Shown here piece by piece: positions 45,301 through 53,428 of a stretch of 64,000 nucleotides of DNA (its first letter is position 1; the number at the start of each line of letters is the position of its first letter). The translations under genes and the position numbers were made by a program. Source of the DNA: Candidatus Melainabacteria bacterium (GTDB taxonomy: Bacteria > Cyanobacteriota > Vampirovibrionia > Vampirovibrionales > Vampirovibrionaceae); the NCBI GenBank assembly GCA_902168245.1, contig CABHPA010000025.1, forward strand, positions 1-64,000, read 5' to 3'. Under the pieces are notes generated by a model. It saw only the letters and a list, made by a program, of their open reading frames with translations. It was not told where the DNA came from and ran no database searches.

Positions 45301-46641
45301 ATGACGCAATTCAATAACTATTCTCTTGACCCGGCTGTGCTACAGGCCTTGGACAAAATGGGCTACCATACCATGACTGCCATTCAGGAAATGGCGATCC
45401 CTAAACTCCTCACCGGACAAGACTTTTTGGGGCAGGCTCCCACCGGAACCGGTAAAACAGCCGCTTTCGGCATTCCGCTGATTAGCCGCCTGCAACCGGG
45501 CAGCGGTACAATCGACGCCCTGATTCTGGGGCCGACCCGCGAGCTGGTGCAGCAGATTGCCGATGAATTGAACCGTATCGGCGCGGAAAAGGGCATTCAA
45601 ACCCTGCCAATTTACGGCGGTGAAAATGTTTTTGTACAAAAAGAAGCGCTCCGCCAGCGAACTGCCCAGATTATCGTGGGAACGCCCGGCCGGGTGCTGG
45701 ATCACATCCGGCAAGTGACGCTGAATCTCACCCAGACCCGCATGGTGATTCTGGATGAGGCGGATGAGATGCTGGATATGGGTTTTCGGCCCGATATCGA
45801 GGAAATCTTCAAGCAGCTTCCCGGTGGACGAGAAACCTGGCTGTTTTCGGCCACCATTTCCCCGGAGATCCGCAAGATTGCCGATCAGTACATGTATTAC
45901 CCGGAAGAGGTGCGGATTCAGCCGCAAACCATGTCCTCCTCCAGTATTGAGCAGTTCTATTACGTGGTGAAGGATGAGGACAAGCCCCGCCTGCTGCGCC
46001 AGATCCTGAAAAGCGGCGAAGACATTTATGGCGTGGTTTTCTGCCAGACCAAGCGCGATGTGGTTCTGTTGACCCGTAAACTGCGGGATTCCTTCCCGCT
46101 GGATTGCCTGCATGGAGCCATGCAGCAGAGCGATCGCGATCAGGTGATGGAGGAATTCCGCTCCGGCAAGCTGAAGCTGCTGGTATCCACCGATATTATG
46201 GCCCGTGGCATCGATGTGGACAGTTTGACCCACGTATTCAACTATTCCCCGCCTGCGGATCCCGAATCCTATATTCACCGGATTGGCCGCACTGCCCGCA
46301 AGGGTGAAAGCGGCACCGCTATCACCTTCTTTACGCCGGATGAAAAATATTCGCTGGATGCGCTGGAACGCCGGGTGAAAATGGCGATTCAGAAACATCC
46401 GGACTCCACGGTGGAATTTGACGATAACCCGGCGCGCAGCGGCCAGTCACGACGTCGTGGCGGCGGTAGCTTTGGAAGAGGCGGAGGTGGCTCAGGCAGT
46501 GCTTCTTCCGGCGGATCCAGGTCCGGTGGCGGTAGTGGCGGCGGAAAAGGGCGCAGGCCCGGCGGAAGACCCCGACGTTCATCCGGCGGCGGTGGCGCTC
46601 CCCAGGCAGCCCGGCCCGAAGGGCAACCACCTTCCAGCTAA
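45301..46641 (+). CDS. DEAD-box RNA helicase with Gly/Arg-rich tail
   Basis: The 446-residue protein has the full DEAD set: Q motif (GYHTMTAIQEMAIP), APTGTGKTAAF, PTRELVQQ, TPGRVLDH, LDEADEMLDMGF, SAT, STDIMARGIDVD and HRIGRTARKG. The last 75 residues are Gly/Ser/Arg-rich (FGRGGGGSGS), typical of unspecific RNA binding in CshA, DeaD or cyanobacterial Crh-type helicases. AGGA lies before the ATG. Confidence 0.95.
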   Translation: MTQFNNYSLDPAVLQALDKMGYHTMTAIQEMAIPKLLTGQDFLGQAPTGTGKTAAFGIPLISRLQPGSGTIDALILGPTRELVQQIADELNRIGAEKGIQTLPIYGGENVFVQKEALRQRTAQIIVGTPGRVLDHIRQVTLNLTQTRMVILDEADEMLDMGFRPDIEEIFKQLPGGRETWLFSATISPEIRKIADQYMYYPEEVRIQPQTMSSSSIEQFYYVVKDEDKPRLLRQILKSGEDIYGVVFCQTKRDVVLLTRKLRDSFPLDCLHGAMQQSDRDQVMEEFRSGKLKLLVSTDIMARGIDVDSLTHVFNYSPPADPESYIHRIGRTARKGESGTAITFFTPDEKYSLDALERRVKMAIQKHPDSTVEFDDNPARSGQSRRRGGGSFGRGGGGSGSASSGGSRSGGGSGGGKGRRPGGRPRRSSGGGGAPQAARPEGQPPSS

Positions 46642-46756
46642 GGGATCAGCGAGCCGACCCACTTCAGCGGAATGTTTTACCGTACTTAAAATAGGGAACT
46701 TTAGATTCACTGAAGTCGTCCCATTCGTTTTAAGTGGCAAGTGCGGTAATTCCAAT

Positions 46757-47527
46757 ATGCGAAAAAAAGGCATTCTTCTGATTCATGGCCTGACCGGCTC
46801 ACCCCATGAGCTTGTTCCTGTGGACAAAGCCTTGCAGGAGACGGGTTACCATACCCGGATGGTCACGTTGCCGGGTCACGGCGATAACCCGACCCGACGT
46901 TTCCACGAAACCTCGGCTTTCGAGATTCTGGATCATTGCGCTTCGGAATATCAGGCGTTGGCAGCAGAAGCGGATGATCTGTATATTGTGGGGCATTCCC
47001 TGGGCGGAATTTGCACGTTGCTGACCGCTGCGGTGCGCCCACCCAAGTTAAAGGGGGTGGTCGTGTTTTCCGCCCCGTACGAGCATGCTTACTTTTACAA
47101 TTACATTCATGGCCTGGCTCGCATGCCGGTGCCGCACCTGATTCGGGGTATTTTTCTCGCCCCTCGCGACAAAATCGAGTTTACCCGTCCCGACTGCAAA
47201 CCCTGGAACGTCCCCAGGCTGCTTCAGCAAAGCCGGGTGATTTTTTCCCTGATGAAGGAACATGTGCATAATATAGAAGTGCCGGTGAGTCTGGCCCATT
47301 CCGTGTACGATCTGACCATTCCCTACCCGGAAATGCGGAAGCTGGCTGGGATTATCGGGAAAACGGCTCCGGTAAAGACTACCACGCTGGACAAAAGTGG
47401 ACATCGCATTTTCCCGATCAGTCAGGATATGGATGAAGCCATGCGGGTGATTCTGGATTTCGTAGAACGGGATTGCGAAGTGATGTCCAACCAGACTGCG
47501 GGCCTCATGGCGTCAGTCAGCCGGTAG
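46757..47527 (+). CDS. Alpha/beta hydrolase, carboxylesterase-like
   Basis: ATG 46757 is chosen because the hydrolase fold begins immediately (MRKKGILLIHGLTGSPHELV); the longer open frame upstream is out-of-frame overlap with the helicase tail. The 256-residue protein has the oxyanion motif HGLTGS, nucleophile GHSLGG, Asp in VYDLTIPY and His in KSGHRIF, as in Est30/monoacylglycerol lipase-type enzymes. The substrate is unknown. Confidence 0.9.
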   Translation: MRKKGILLIHGLTGSPHELVPVDKALQETGYHTRMVTLPGHGDNPTRRFHETSAFEILDHCASEYQALAAEADDLYIVGHSLGGICTLLTAAVRPPKLKGVVVFSAPYEHAYFYNYIHGLARMPVPHLIRGIFLAPRDKIEFTRPDCKPWNVPRLLQQSRVIFSLMKEHVHNIEVPVSLAHSVYDLTIPYPEMRKLAGIIGKTAPVKTTTLDKSGHRIFPISQDMDEAMRVILDFVERDCEVMSNQTAGLMASVSR

Positions 47528-47597
47528 TTCCGCTCGAGGGGTGGGACGGTAAAACTGTCCTGTTCAGGAATTGAGATGGTTTTAGTAAGCATATTAA

Positions 47598-47632
47598 AAA
47601 CCGCTCCAGACATTTGTTGGCTGGAGCGGTTT
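47598..47632. terminator. Terminator between convergent genes
   Basis: AAACCGCTCCAG and CTGGAGCGGTTT form a perfect 12-bp stem with an 11-base loop. Read on the minus strand it is followed by TTTTTAATATG, read on the plus strand by GGTTTATAT. It can serve both converging genes, best the minus one. Confidence 0.85.
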
Positions 47633-47658
47633 GGTTTATATATCCGATAGGTACGGCT

Positions 47659-48765
47659 TTAGTGGAATTCCTCAAAGGTTTTTTTATCCAGTTCAAAGCC
47701 GCAGGGCGTATAGCGGTAAACTAGCACCGGCAACATCGGGTTGAACTGATACTGGCGGGCTACAATCTCAAATACGCCGTCCCCGTCGAGGTCTTCCACG
47801 ATGTTGGACATGGCGTAGGTTTTAAAGCTGAGCATCGGCGCGCCGGTGGCATTTAGCACACGCACCCGGTACAGATGGGTCTCCTCGGTGGGGGAAAACT
47901 GGATCAGCGCCGTATTGCCGTTAAAGTTGGCGCTGCGCTGGCTCACAATGTTGCCCAGTTTGCCATCCGCGTCTTTCAGCCCATCGTTCGGGTCGCAGGA
48001 GGTGCCTAGCGAATTGCTGAGCAATGCGGCGGGTTGATTGCTCAGCGGCAATGAGGTGGCGCTTGTCCCGGTTTTAAGCGGCACCACGCTGTTGCCGTAA
48101 GGCACGTAAGCCAGGCTGAAATCCCGCCGGGTAAAGCTTTGGTAGGCGGGCATCGGCTTTAGTTTCTCGATGACCCGCACATAAGAAGGCCAAAAGCCCG
48201 GTTGGTGCTTTATGGCGTCCAGCTTGACGGCATCGCCCAGTTTGTAGGTCACGTCCATTTTGCGGGTGGTGGTTTCTTCCGGCTTGGCGCCTTCCAGTAG
48301 AATGTCCGCTTCGGCTTCGGCCATGCCGTAGGCCAGGTTGGAAAACTGATCCTGAATTTTGTCGTTGGCCTTGCGCAGGAAAAACAGGCCGGTCTTGTTC
48401 CGCTTGTAGACAAGCTGGGCGTAGCCGTGATCAAATCCCAGCATCAGGTCGTTTTCGTTGGTCATCCGGCGTTTGTGCAGGTCGCTCAGCAGTTTTTCCT
48501 GCTCGCTGGCGGGTAAGTCCAGGTAGCCCCGGCGTAACGCTTCCATATGCACCAGTAAAACGGGCGTACTGTTCAGGACGCTCATCACTTCCGTGGCGGA
48601 GGTGAATTTTTCGGGGAAGCTCTTGGCGGAGGCGTAATCTTGTACTTCCAGTGGGACGCTGCGCAGAATGTCCACCGATTGTTCCGCTGCCATGCCCGGT
48701 AAATAAGCCGCGCCCGCCACCGACAGGGCCGATACCACACCCAGGATTCCTTTTTTAAGTCTCAT
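47659..48765 (-). CDS. Exported hypothetical protein
   Basis: The 368-residue protein has a signal peptide (residues 1-27, ending GMAA), with GGGAG correctly spaced before the ATG. The mature part is a mixed alpha/beta protein without a family I recognise. Near the end MSNIVEDLDGDGVFEIVARQYQFNPMLPVLVYRY looks like a single FG-GAP/VCBS-like strand pair with a calcium-type DxDGD loop. Confidence 0.7.
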   Translation of the reverse strand: MRLKKGILGVVSALSVAGAAYLPGMAAEQSVDILRSVPLEVQDYASAKSFPEKFTSATEVMSVLNSTPVLLVHMEALRRGYLDLPASEQEKLLSDLHKRRMTNENDLMLGFDHGYAQLVYKRNKTGLFFLRKANDKIQDQFSNLAYGMAEAEADILLEGAKPEETTTRKMDVTYKLGDAVKLDAIKHQPGFWPSYVRVIEKLKPMPAYQSFTRRDFSLAYVPYGNSVVPLKTGTSATSLPLSNQPAALLSNSLGTSCDPNDGLKDADGKLGNIVSQRSANFNGNTALIQFSPTEETHLYRVRVLNATGAPMLSFKTYAMSNIVEDLDGDGVFEIVARQYQFNPMLPVLVYRYTPCGFELDKKTFEEFH

Positions 48766-49136
48766 TCCAGATACTCCCGTTTCTTTTCTACGCGTATTTC
48801 AGAACAGTTTGATTGATTGCTTTTTTGCTCCAAGGCTTTTTAATCTGGTGCTTTGGATTCAGGCCCATGGCCGTGTTGAATTGTTTTTCCGGAAATGCGC
48901 CACAGTCAGCTAACTCTCTCTTACTCGGGATCGCTTTCCATCTCATTCGATTCTAAATGACGACGGATTGGTGGGGCAAGTTTCATGTAAAGCCCCCAAA
49001 TTTAAGGTAAGGGCATAAACGGTTGGCAGCCGTATTGGCCTAAAATGTCGCGCTTTATCTGCTGTTTAATAGGAGCAGCCTCGAATTGTGACTTGCCTCC
49101 TACAGGCGCAACCGGCAGAATAGAGGGCATGGCTTG
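48766..49136. other. Divergent intergenic region
   Basis: About 370 bases between the exported protein and the glycosyltransferase. I see a short hairpin (ACGG-TTGGCAG-CCGT near 49019-49033) and AGAGGG (49122-49127) that fits ATG 49137. No further gene or clear promoter is visible. Confidence 0.4.
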
Positions 49137-50687
49137 ATGCCTTCGGCATGGACGTTTCCAAGCCTACTTTTCGAATCTACTTTTCGAATCTACTTTTCAA
49201 GTCTTTCATTTTTGAGTCTTTGCATGGCTGCCTCCCATCCTACCGAATCTAAGCTTCCCGCCGCCCCGCGACCGCAAAAGTTCCTGTGGCTGACGGTGGG
49301 CTGCGCTGGGGTGTACGCCTTGTTATGGTTTTTTTATTCCACCCCGTCCCTGTTTGAGCCGCGCCTGAACCGGGAATTGCTGGTCTGGCCGGTGCTGTTC
49401 GCGCTTGTATGGCTGTATTGGGCCGGTTATCGGCAGGTGGCCCTTCAGGGCGTCCCCCGTAAATGGCTGGTGCTGTCCGGTTTGTTGCTGGGCTTCTTGG
49501 CGACCATGACGCCGCCCTTCCACTCCACCGATGTGTTTGGGTACCTTAACCGAGGCTGGCAGCAGGTGCATTACGGCATGAACCCGTATGTGTATACTGT
49601 AGACGCCATACCCCACTGGGAAACCGATCCCATGATCACCGACCATTGGGTGAATAATCCCAGTCCGTACGGGTTCCTGTACCTGCTTATCGCCAAGACG
49701 TTCTGCTTGTTGGGCGGCGGGAACAAGGCGCTGACCCTGCTGATTTTCAAGCTGGGCAACCTGCTGGTTTACATCGTCACGGCGGGGCTGATTGCCCTTG
49801 GCGTTACGCGCGCCACGCGGGAAAATTCTGTGGGCTTGGCGGATAAAGCCTTATACCTGTACCTGTGGAACCCGTTGGTGCTGATTCATGGGCTAGCAAA
49901 CGGGCATAACGATATGTGGATGGGTTTGTTCGTTACCCTGAGTGCATTTCTGGGACTTATGGGGGCATGGCTGTGGCTTCTGCCCGCGCTAATGGCCGCT
50001 ACGCTGATTAAATACGGAGCATTGGTTATTATGCCGCTGGCCGTCTTGTTTTTGCTGAAACAAAAGGCATGGCGGGCTTTATTGCTTGGTTTGCTGCTTT
50101 CAGCCCTGCTCTTTTGGGTGAGCGGCCTTCCTTATCTGCCGGAGTGGCGGCAGTTCCATTTGCAGGAAATTAACCGGAACGCCTTTGTCAGCCATGGATC
50201 TTTGCATTCGCTGGTGTATTCGGCGTTTAAAACCCTGGATAAGTCCGTGTTTCCCGCCTGGCATCAAAGCCGGGAAGCGGTGCGCGCGGTGCTGAAAAAC
50301 GCCCTGCTGCTGTTGTACGCGGTGTTTTACGGCGGTTTGCTCTGGCGCCGGTTTCGCCAAAAAGGTTATGCTGCGGGTCAATGGGTTTGGGATTCCCTGC
50401 TGGTAATGGCCGTGCTGGTTTGCCTGGTGAGCCTCAAGTTTTACCCGTGGTATTTGGGCATGTTTTTTTCGCTGGCCCTGCTGATTCCGGAGGGAAACTG
50501 GCTAAGGCGCTTTATGGTGGTTCTTTCCGGCGCACAGTTGATTTCCATAACCTTTATTGGGCAGGCCCATTTGCTGAATTTCCTGTTAATGACGGGCCTG
50601 CCGATTGCCTGGCTTTTGTGGCAGCTTCGTCGGGAAAACCAGTCGAACGGCGGCTCCTTGGCTTCGCCGATCGAGAGTGACCCATGA
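49137..50687 (+). CDS. Multi-pass membrane glycosyltransferase (GT-C), paralogue of the one at 22738
   Basis: From ATG 49137 (AGAGGG nine bases upstream) the protein has 516 residues; ATG 49224 (MAASHPTESK) would give 487 and fits the paralogue's N-terminus better, but has no binding site. About 11-12 helices and the loops TPPFHSTDVFGYLNRGWQQ, NPYVYTVDAIPHW, DHWVNNPSPYGFLY match the mannosyltransferase/GT87-like group that uses polyprenol-phosphate sugars. A 13-bp tandem repeat lies between the two possible starts. It overlaps the next gene in an ATGA. Confidence 0.78.
   Translation: MPSAWTFPSLLFESTFRIYFSSLSFLSLCMAASHPTESKLPAAPRPQKFLWLTVGCAGVYALLWFFYSTPSLFEPRLNRELLVWPVLFALVWLYWAGYRQVALQGVPRKWLVLSGLLLGFLATMTPPFHSTDVFGYLNRGWQQVHYGMNPYVYTVDAIPHWETDPMITDHWVNNPSPYGFLYLLIAKTFCLLGGGNKALTLLIFKLGNLLVYIVTAGLIALGVTRATRENSVGLADKALYLYLWNPLVLIHGLANGHNDMWMGLFVTLSAFLGLMGAWLWLLPALMAATLIKYGALVIMPLAVLFLLKQKAWRALLLGLLLSALLFWVSGLPYLPEWRQFHLQEINRNAFVSHGSLHSLVYSAFKTLDKSVFPAWHQSREAVRAVLKNALLLLYAVFYGGLLWRRFRQKGYAAGQWVWDSLLVMAVLVCLVSLKFYPWYLGMFFSLALLIPEGNWLRRFMVVLSGAQLISITFIGQAHLLNFLLMTGLPIAWLLWQLRRENQSNGGSLASPIESDP
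49164..49201 (+). repeat. 13-bp tandem repeat, about three units
   Basis: CTACTTTTCGAAT occurs at 49164-49176 and 49177-49189, and a third, diverging unit (CTACTTTTCAAG) at 49190-49201. The unit length is not a multiple of three, so changes in copy number would shift the frame of any protein starting at 49137. Confidence 0.75.
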
Positions 50688-52330
50688 AAAAAACATGCCT
50701 GATACTGCTTGCGGTTTTGGTGATGCTGGGCGCGGCAGCCCGCTTGTACCGCCCTGCCGAGAAAAGCCTGTGGAGCGATGAGATTGCCACCATTGCCACC
50801 AGCCTTGGGAATTCGATTGATCCCGATGCGTACCGGCTGCGCCATGAACGCTTTGATCCGCCCGCGCCGGTTCCGGCGAACGTCTATCGGCTCAAGGCGT
50901 TGCAGTCCCACGGGGCGGGCAACCTGGCCCAAACCATACGGGTTCTTCAATCCAACGTACATCCGCCACTGTTTTTTGGGTTGATGAATCTCTGGATTCA
51001 CGCTGTTGGCCTGGAACCGGGCCAGTTGCGCCTGCCCGCCATTTTCTTCGGAATTCTGGCGATTCCGCTGATGTACGGTTTTGCCTTGCGTCTGGCGGAT
51101 TTGGATTCGGCTCGCTTTTCCGGGGCGGCTCGCCCGTCGTTTGCCTTGCTGGCCACCGGGATGATGGCCCTGTCTGCGTATCAAATCGATCATGCCCAGG
51201 ATGCCCGGCAATATACGTTGTTAATTCTATTGGCCCTTTTGGCGGGATGGCTTTGCCTGACGCTGGTTCGGCAGGCTGGTCGGGACTGGCGGCCATGGCT
51301 GGGATTGGCGCTAGTGCTGGCCGCTGGCTTGTATACGCAATACTTTTTTATGGGGTTTGCGGGTTTTATCATCCTCTATTTGGCTTGGCAGGGCCGCAGA
51401 GACAAAGTTTTTCTGTTAATGGCGGCCGGCTTGGCTTTACTGGTGGCGGGGCTTTTTGGGCCATGGCTGGGCGTGTTCAAGGCGCAAATGGCGTTTTTTA
51501 AATCGGTGGGCCATTACACCGCCGGGTTATGGAAACCTTTGCAGTTACCGGAAAAACTCTGGCGCATCGGCTGTGATTTCTTTTTACCGGCCAGCCCGGT
51601 GGGTAAACTGTTGCCGTTGCTGATTCTGTTGGCTGCCCTTTTCCCCGGCCTAAAGCAGCGATTTTCGCCGCGATGCGAGGACACCGGGCGGTTTTCCGTT
51701 TCGCCGGTTTTGTTGTTTTTGTTGGGTTGGTTGCTGGTGGTAGTGGGCGGGCAGGTGGCGTTGGATATCCTGAAACAGACCCATACGGCCACCATTCGGC
51801 GTTATTTGCTGCTGGCCAGCCCGGCCTGCTATTTGGTGATGGCCTATGTCCTGGTGCAGATGGGACAAAAATTGCGTGATGCAAAAACGGCATGGGTGGC
51901 AAGGGGCTTGTCGGTTGTTTTGCTGGGATTGATGGCGTTTGACTCGTTTGCCATGCTGAAATGGGATCATACCAGTTCCGATGAATTCCATCAGGCTGCC
52001 GGATTAATCAACGCTTCCGCCTTGCCGGATGACCTGGTGCTGGTGAATAAATCCGGGGCCATGGCGGTGGGCATGGCTTATTATTTGCGTCCCGAAATTC
52101 GCATGTGGGGCTTGGATATTCCGGATGCGCGCCTGCTGGCGCCGAATTCCGCTTTGATGGGGAGCCTGGAAGCGCATATGGGGAAGCGAGTGTGGCTGGT
52201 ATTTTCGCATGCCGCGCCCAGCACCCAAAATCGTTTGGGTGTTTGGTTGAACGCCAAAGGGTATCGTCGGCTGCAACTGGAAAAAGTCCCCGGTGTGCAG
52301 GTTTCGCTATGGCGTCGAGAACTGGGGTAA
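50684..52330 (+). CDS. Membrane glycosyltransferase, GT39/ArnT-like
   Basis: The 548-residue protein has an N-terminal helix, then the first external loop with LWSDEIATIA (the DE pair expected of PMT/ArnT/GT39) and NVHPPLFFGLMNLW, followed by about ten helices and a C-terminal soluble domain with alternating strands (LVLVNKSGAMAVGMAYYL). It would transfer a lipid-linked sugar on the outer face of the membrane. Its start overlaps the stop of the previous glycosyltransferase (ATGA), so the two likely act on one glycan. Confidence 0.83.
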   Translation: MKKTCLILLAVLVMLGAAARLYRPAEKSLWSDEIATIATSLGNSIDPDAYRLRHERFDPPAPVPANVYRLKALQSHGAGNLAQTIRVLQSNVHPPLFFGLMNLWIHAVGLEPGQLRLPAIFFGILAIPLMYGFALRLADLDSARFSGAARPSFALLATGMMALSAYQIDHAQDARQYTLLILLALLAGWLCLTLVRQAGRDWRPWLGLALVLAAGLYTQYFFMGFAGFIILYLAWQGRRDKVFLLMAAGLALLVAGLFGPWLGVFKAQMAFFKSVGHYTAGLWKPLQLPEKLWRIGCDFFLPASPVGKLLPLLILLAALFPGLKQRFSPRCEDTGRFSVSPVLLFLLGWLLVVVGGQVALDILKQTHTATIRRYLLLASPACYLVMAYVLVQMGQKLRDAKTAWVARGLSVVLLGLMAFDSFAMLKWDHTSSDEFHQAAGLINASALPDDLVLVNKSGAMAVGMAYYLRPEIRMWGLDIPDARLLAPNSALMGSLEAHMGKRVWLVFSHAAPSTQNRLGVWLNAKGYRRLQLEKVPGVQVSLWRRELG

Positions 52331-52445
52331 GGCTGCTTTCAAGCTGGTTGGGCAGGTTTTTGGGTGGGAAATTGTTGGCTTGTCGTTGAATTTTCTACAA
52401 AAGTAGCAACAAAATAGGGAAAGTGGTTTTTATATTATCAAAGGG

Positions 52446-52512
52446 ATATTTCCATCAGAAATGGGAATATGACGGGGCATTATATAGGGCAAAACGATAG
52501 GGCAATAGGGCA
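52446..52512 (+). promoter_or_regulatory. Inverted repeat and ATAGGGCA repeats upstream of the Gly-rich gene
   Basis: ATATTTCCAT (52446-52455) and ATGGGAATAT (52461-52470) form an inverted repeat with one mismatch and a 5-base centre. A TATATA -10-like box follows (52481-52486). The leader then has ATAGGGCA three times (52484, 52497, 52505). This is a candidate operator plus protein- or RNA-binding leader. Confidence 0.45.
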
Positions 52513-52537
52513 AATTAATTAAGGGGGCAAGCAAGCA

Positions 52538-53014
52538 ATGTCATTTTACGGCGGATACGGATATGGTGGTGGATATGGCGTGCCATATCTCAACGGTGGT
52601 TACGGATATGGTGGTGGATATGGCGTGCCATATCTCAACGGTGGTTACGGTGTGGGGGCTTCCCCGGTTACGACCGGACCCTTGACCAGTACCCCGCTGA
52701 CTCCTTATGAAGGGGTCAAAGGCGAATTGAATCACGTGGAGCATACCAATAATGGCCTGCTTTCCGGCGGTCTGATTGGTGCAGGCGCAGGCGCCGTGGT
52801 GGGTGGCGCAATCGGCGCATGCTTTGGCGGGCCGGTTGGGTTTGCAATTGGCGCGGTGTTGGGCGGTTTGGCCAGCGGTGTGCTGGGCGGCTTCCTTGGC
52901 CAGAAAGTCAGTGGTTGGGAATCGACTGCGACTGACGCGCACGATGACGGCAAGATCAACGGCTCCCCGTTGGGCGGCGATCCGACCGGCTACGGGGCTC
53001 CCGTTTACTACTAA
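52538..53014 (+). CDS. Gly/Tyr-rich protein with internal repeat and glycine zipper
   Basis: The 158-residue protein begins MSFYGGYGYGGGYGVPYLNGG; the 15-residue unit GGYGYGGGYGVPYLN is present twice in a row, nearly identical in DNA (45 bp). Then comes a linker with Thr/Pro, a glycine-zipper membrane-like stretch (about residues 74-125, GAGAGAVVGGAIGACFGGPVG), and a polar end. Such proteins often associate with membranes or coats. It has no signal peptide and no family I can name. Confidence 0.7.
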   Translation: MSFYGGYGYGGGYGVPYLNGGYGYGGGYGVPYLNGGYGVGASPVTTGPLTSTPLTPYEGVKGELNHVEHTNNGLLSGGLIGAGAGAVVGGAIGACFGGPVGFAIGAVLGGLASGVLGGFLGQKVSGWESTATDAHDDGKINGSPLGGDPTGYGAPVYY

Positions 53015-53428
53015 TGGTTTAAAACAAGGTTTAAAAATCCGGAATAAACGACCATCAGCAAGCAGGTGCTGCGGGCGAGTGTATGAACTCGCCGGGAGGC
53101 CAGGCTGTGTAGCCTTTGTTCACAATGCTTGCCGGTTATAAATGATATTGCTTGAACACAAACCCGATGCTGCCCGGCATCGGGTTTCCCGTTGTGTGGA
53201 TGTTTTTGGCCGGACATTTGCGTTGCATAACTTTAGAAAGGGCTTTGCAAGGCGTTTTTTTCTGGGAGAATAAAAACTAATATCCTTTAACACTGATTCG
53301 GCGAGGTCAGCAAGGATACGCACAAAACGGCCTGTACGGCGCTTCCCTGTCCATACTCAGGGGCCGCTTCGCAAAAGCCGGTTTATCAAACATACGAACC
53401 CTCCTCGCCAAAAACAGGAGGTTTTTTT
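53015..53428 (+). promoter_or_regulatory. Structured leader region upstream of pyrB
   Basis: The 414 gene-free bases contain four hairpins: 53074-53093 (GGCGAGT/ACTCGCC), 53155-53197 (stem AAACCCGATGC/GCATCGGGTTT, no U-run), 53337-53366 (CGGC-CCCTG/CAGGG-GCCG with a bulge) and 53400-53421 (terminator-like). The first two may belong to the end of the Gly-rich gene. A promoter could not be placed confidently; TTGCAA (53245-53250) is a possible -35. Confidence 0.55.
53300..53428 (+). terminator. Attenuator candidate of pyrB with the ribosome binding site inside the terminator arm
   Basis: CCTCCT (53400-53405) pairs with AGGAGG (53416-53421) across a 10-base loop and is followed by seven T (53422-53428) directly before the ATG (53429). 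AGGAGG is at the same time the Shine-Dalgarno sequence of pyrB. A competing 7-bp pairing exists between GGCGAGG (53300-53306) and CCTCGCC (53403-53409), which would open the hairpin. Confidence 0.6.

Noticed and set aside
45288-45301. Leaderless transcript for the DEAD-box helicase from TACAAT at 45288
   Set aside because: No -35 partner at a usable distance, and AGGA before the ATG would lie upstream of the proposed start.
45340-46398. 352-codon minus-strand frame opposite the DEAD-box helicase
   Set aside because: Fully antisense to a canonical helicase; no domain.
46418-46756. N-terminal extension of the esterase frame
   Set aside because: It overlaps the helicase tail in another frame and precedes the hydrolase fold; the start at 46757 matches the family.
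49164-49201. Possible CRISPR-like array
   Set aside because: The 13-bp units are directly adjacent without spacers; no cas genes in the window. No other regularly spaced repeats were seen.
53155-53197. Strong hairpin read as a classical terminator
   Set aside because: It has no U-run on either strand; kept only as part of the structured region before pyrB.
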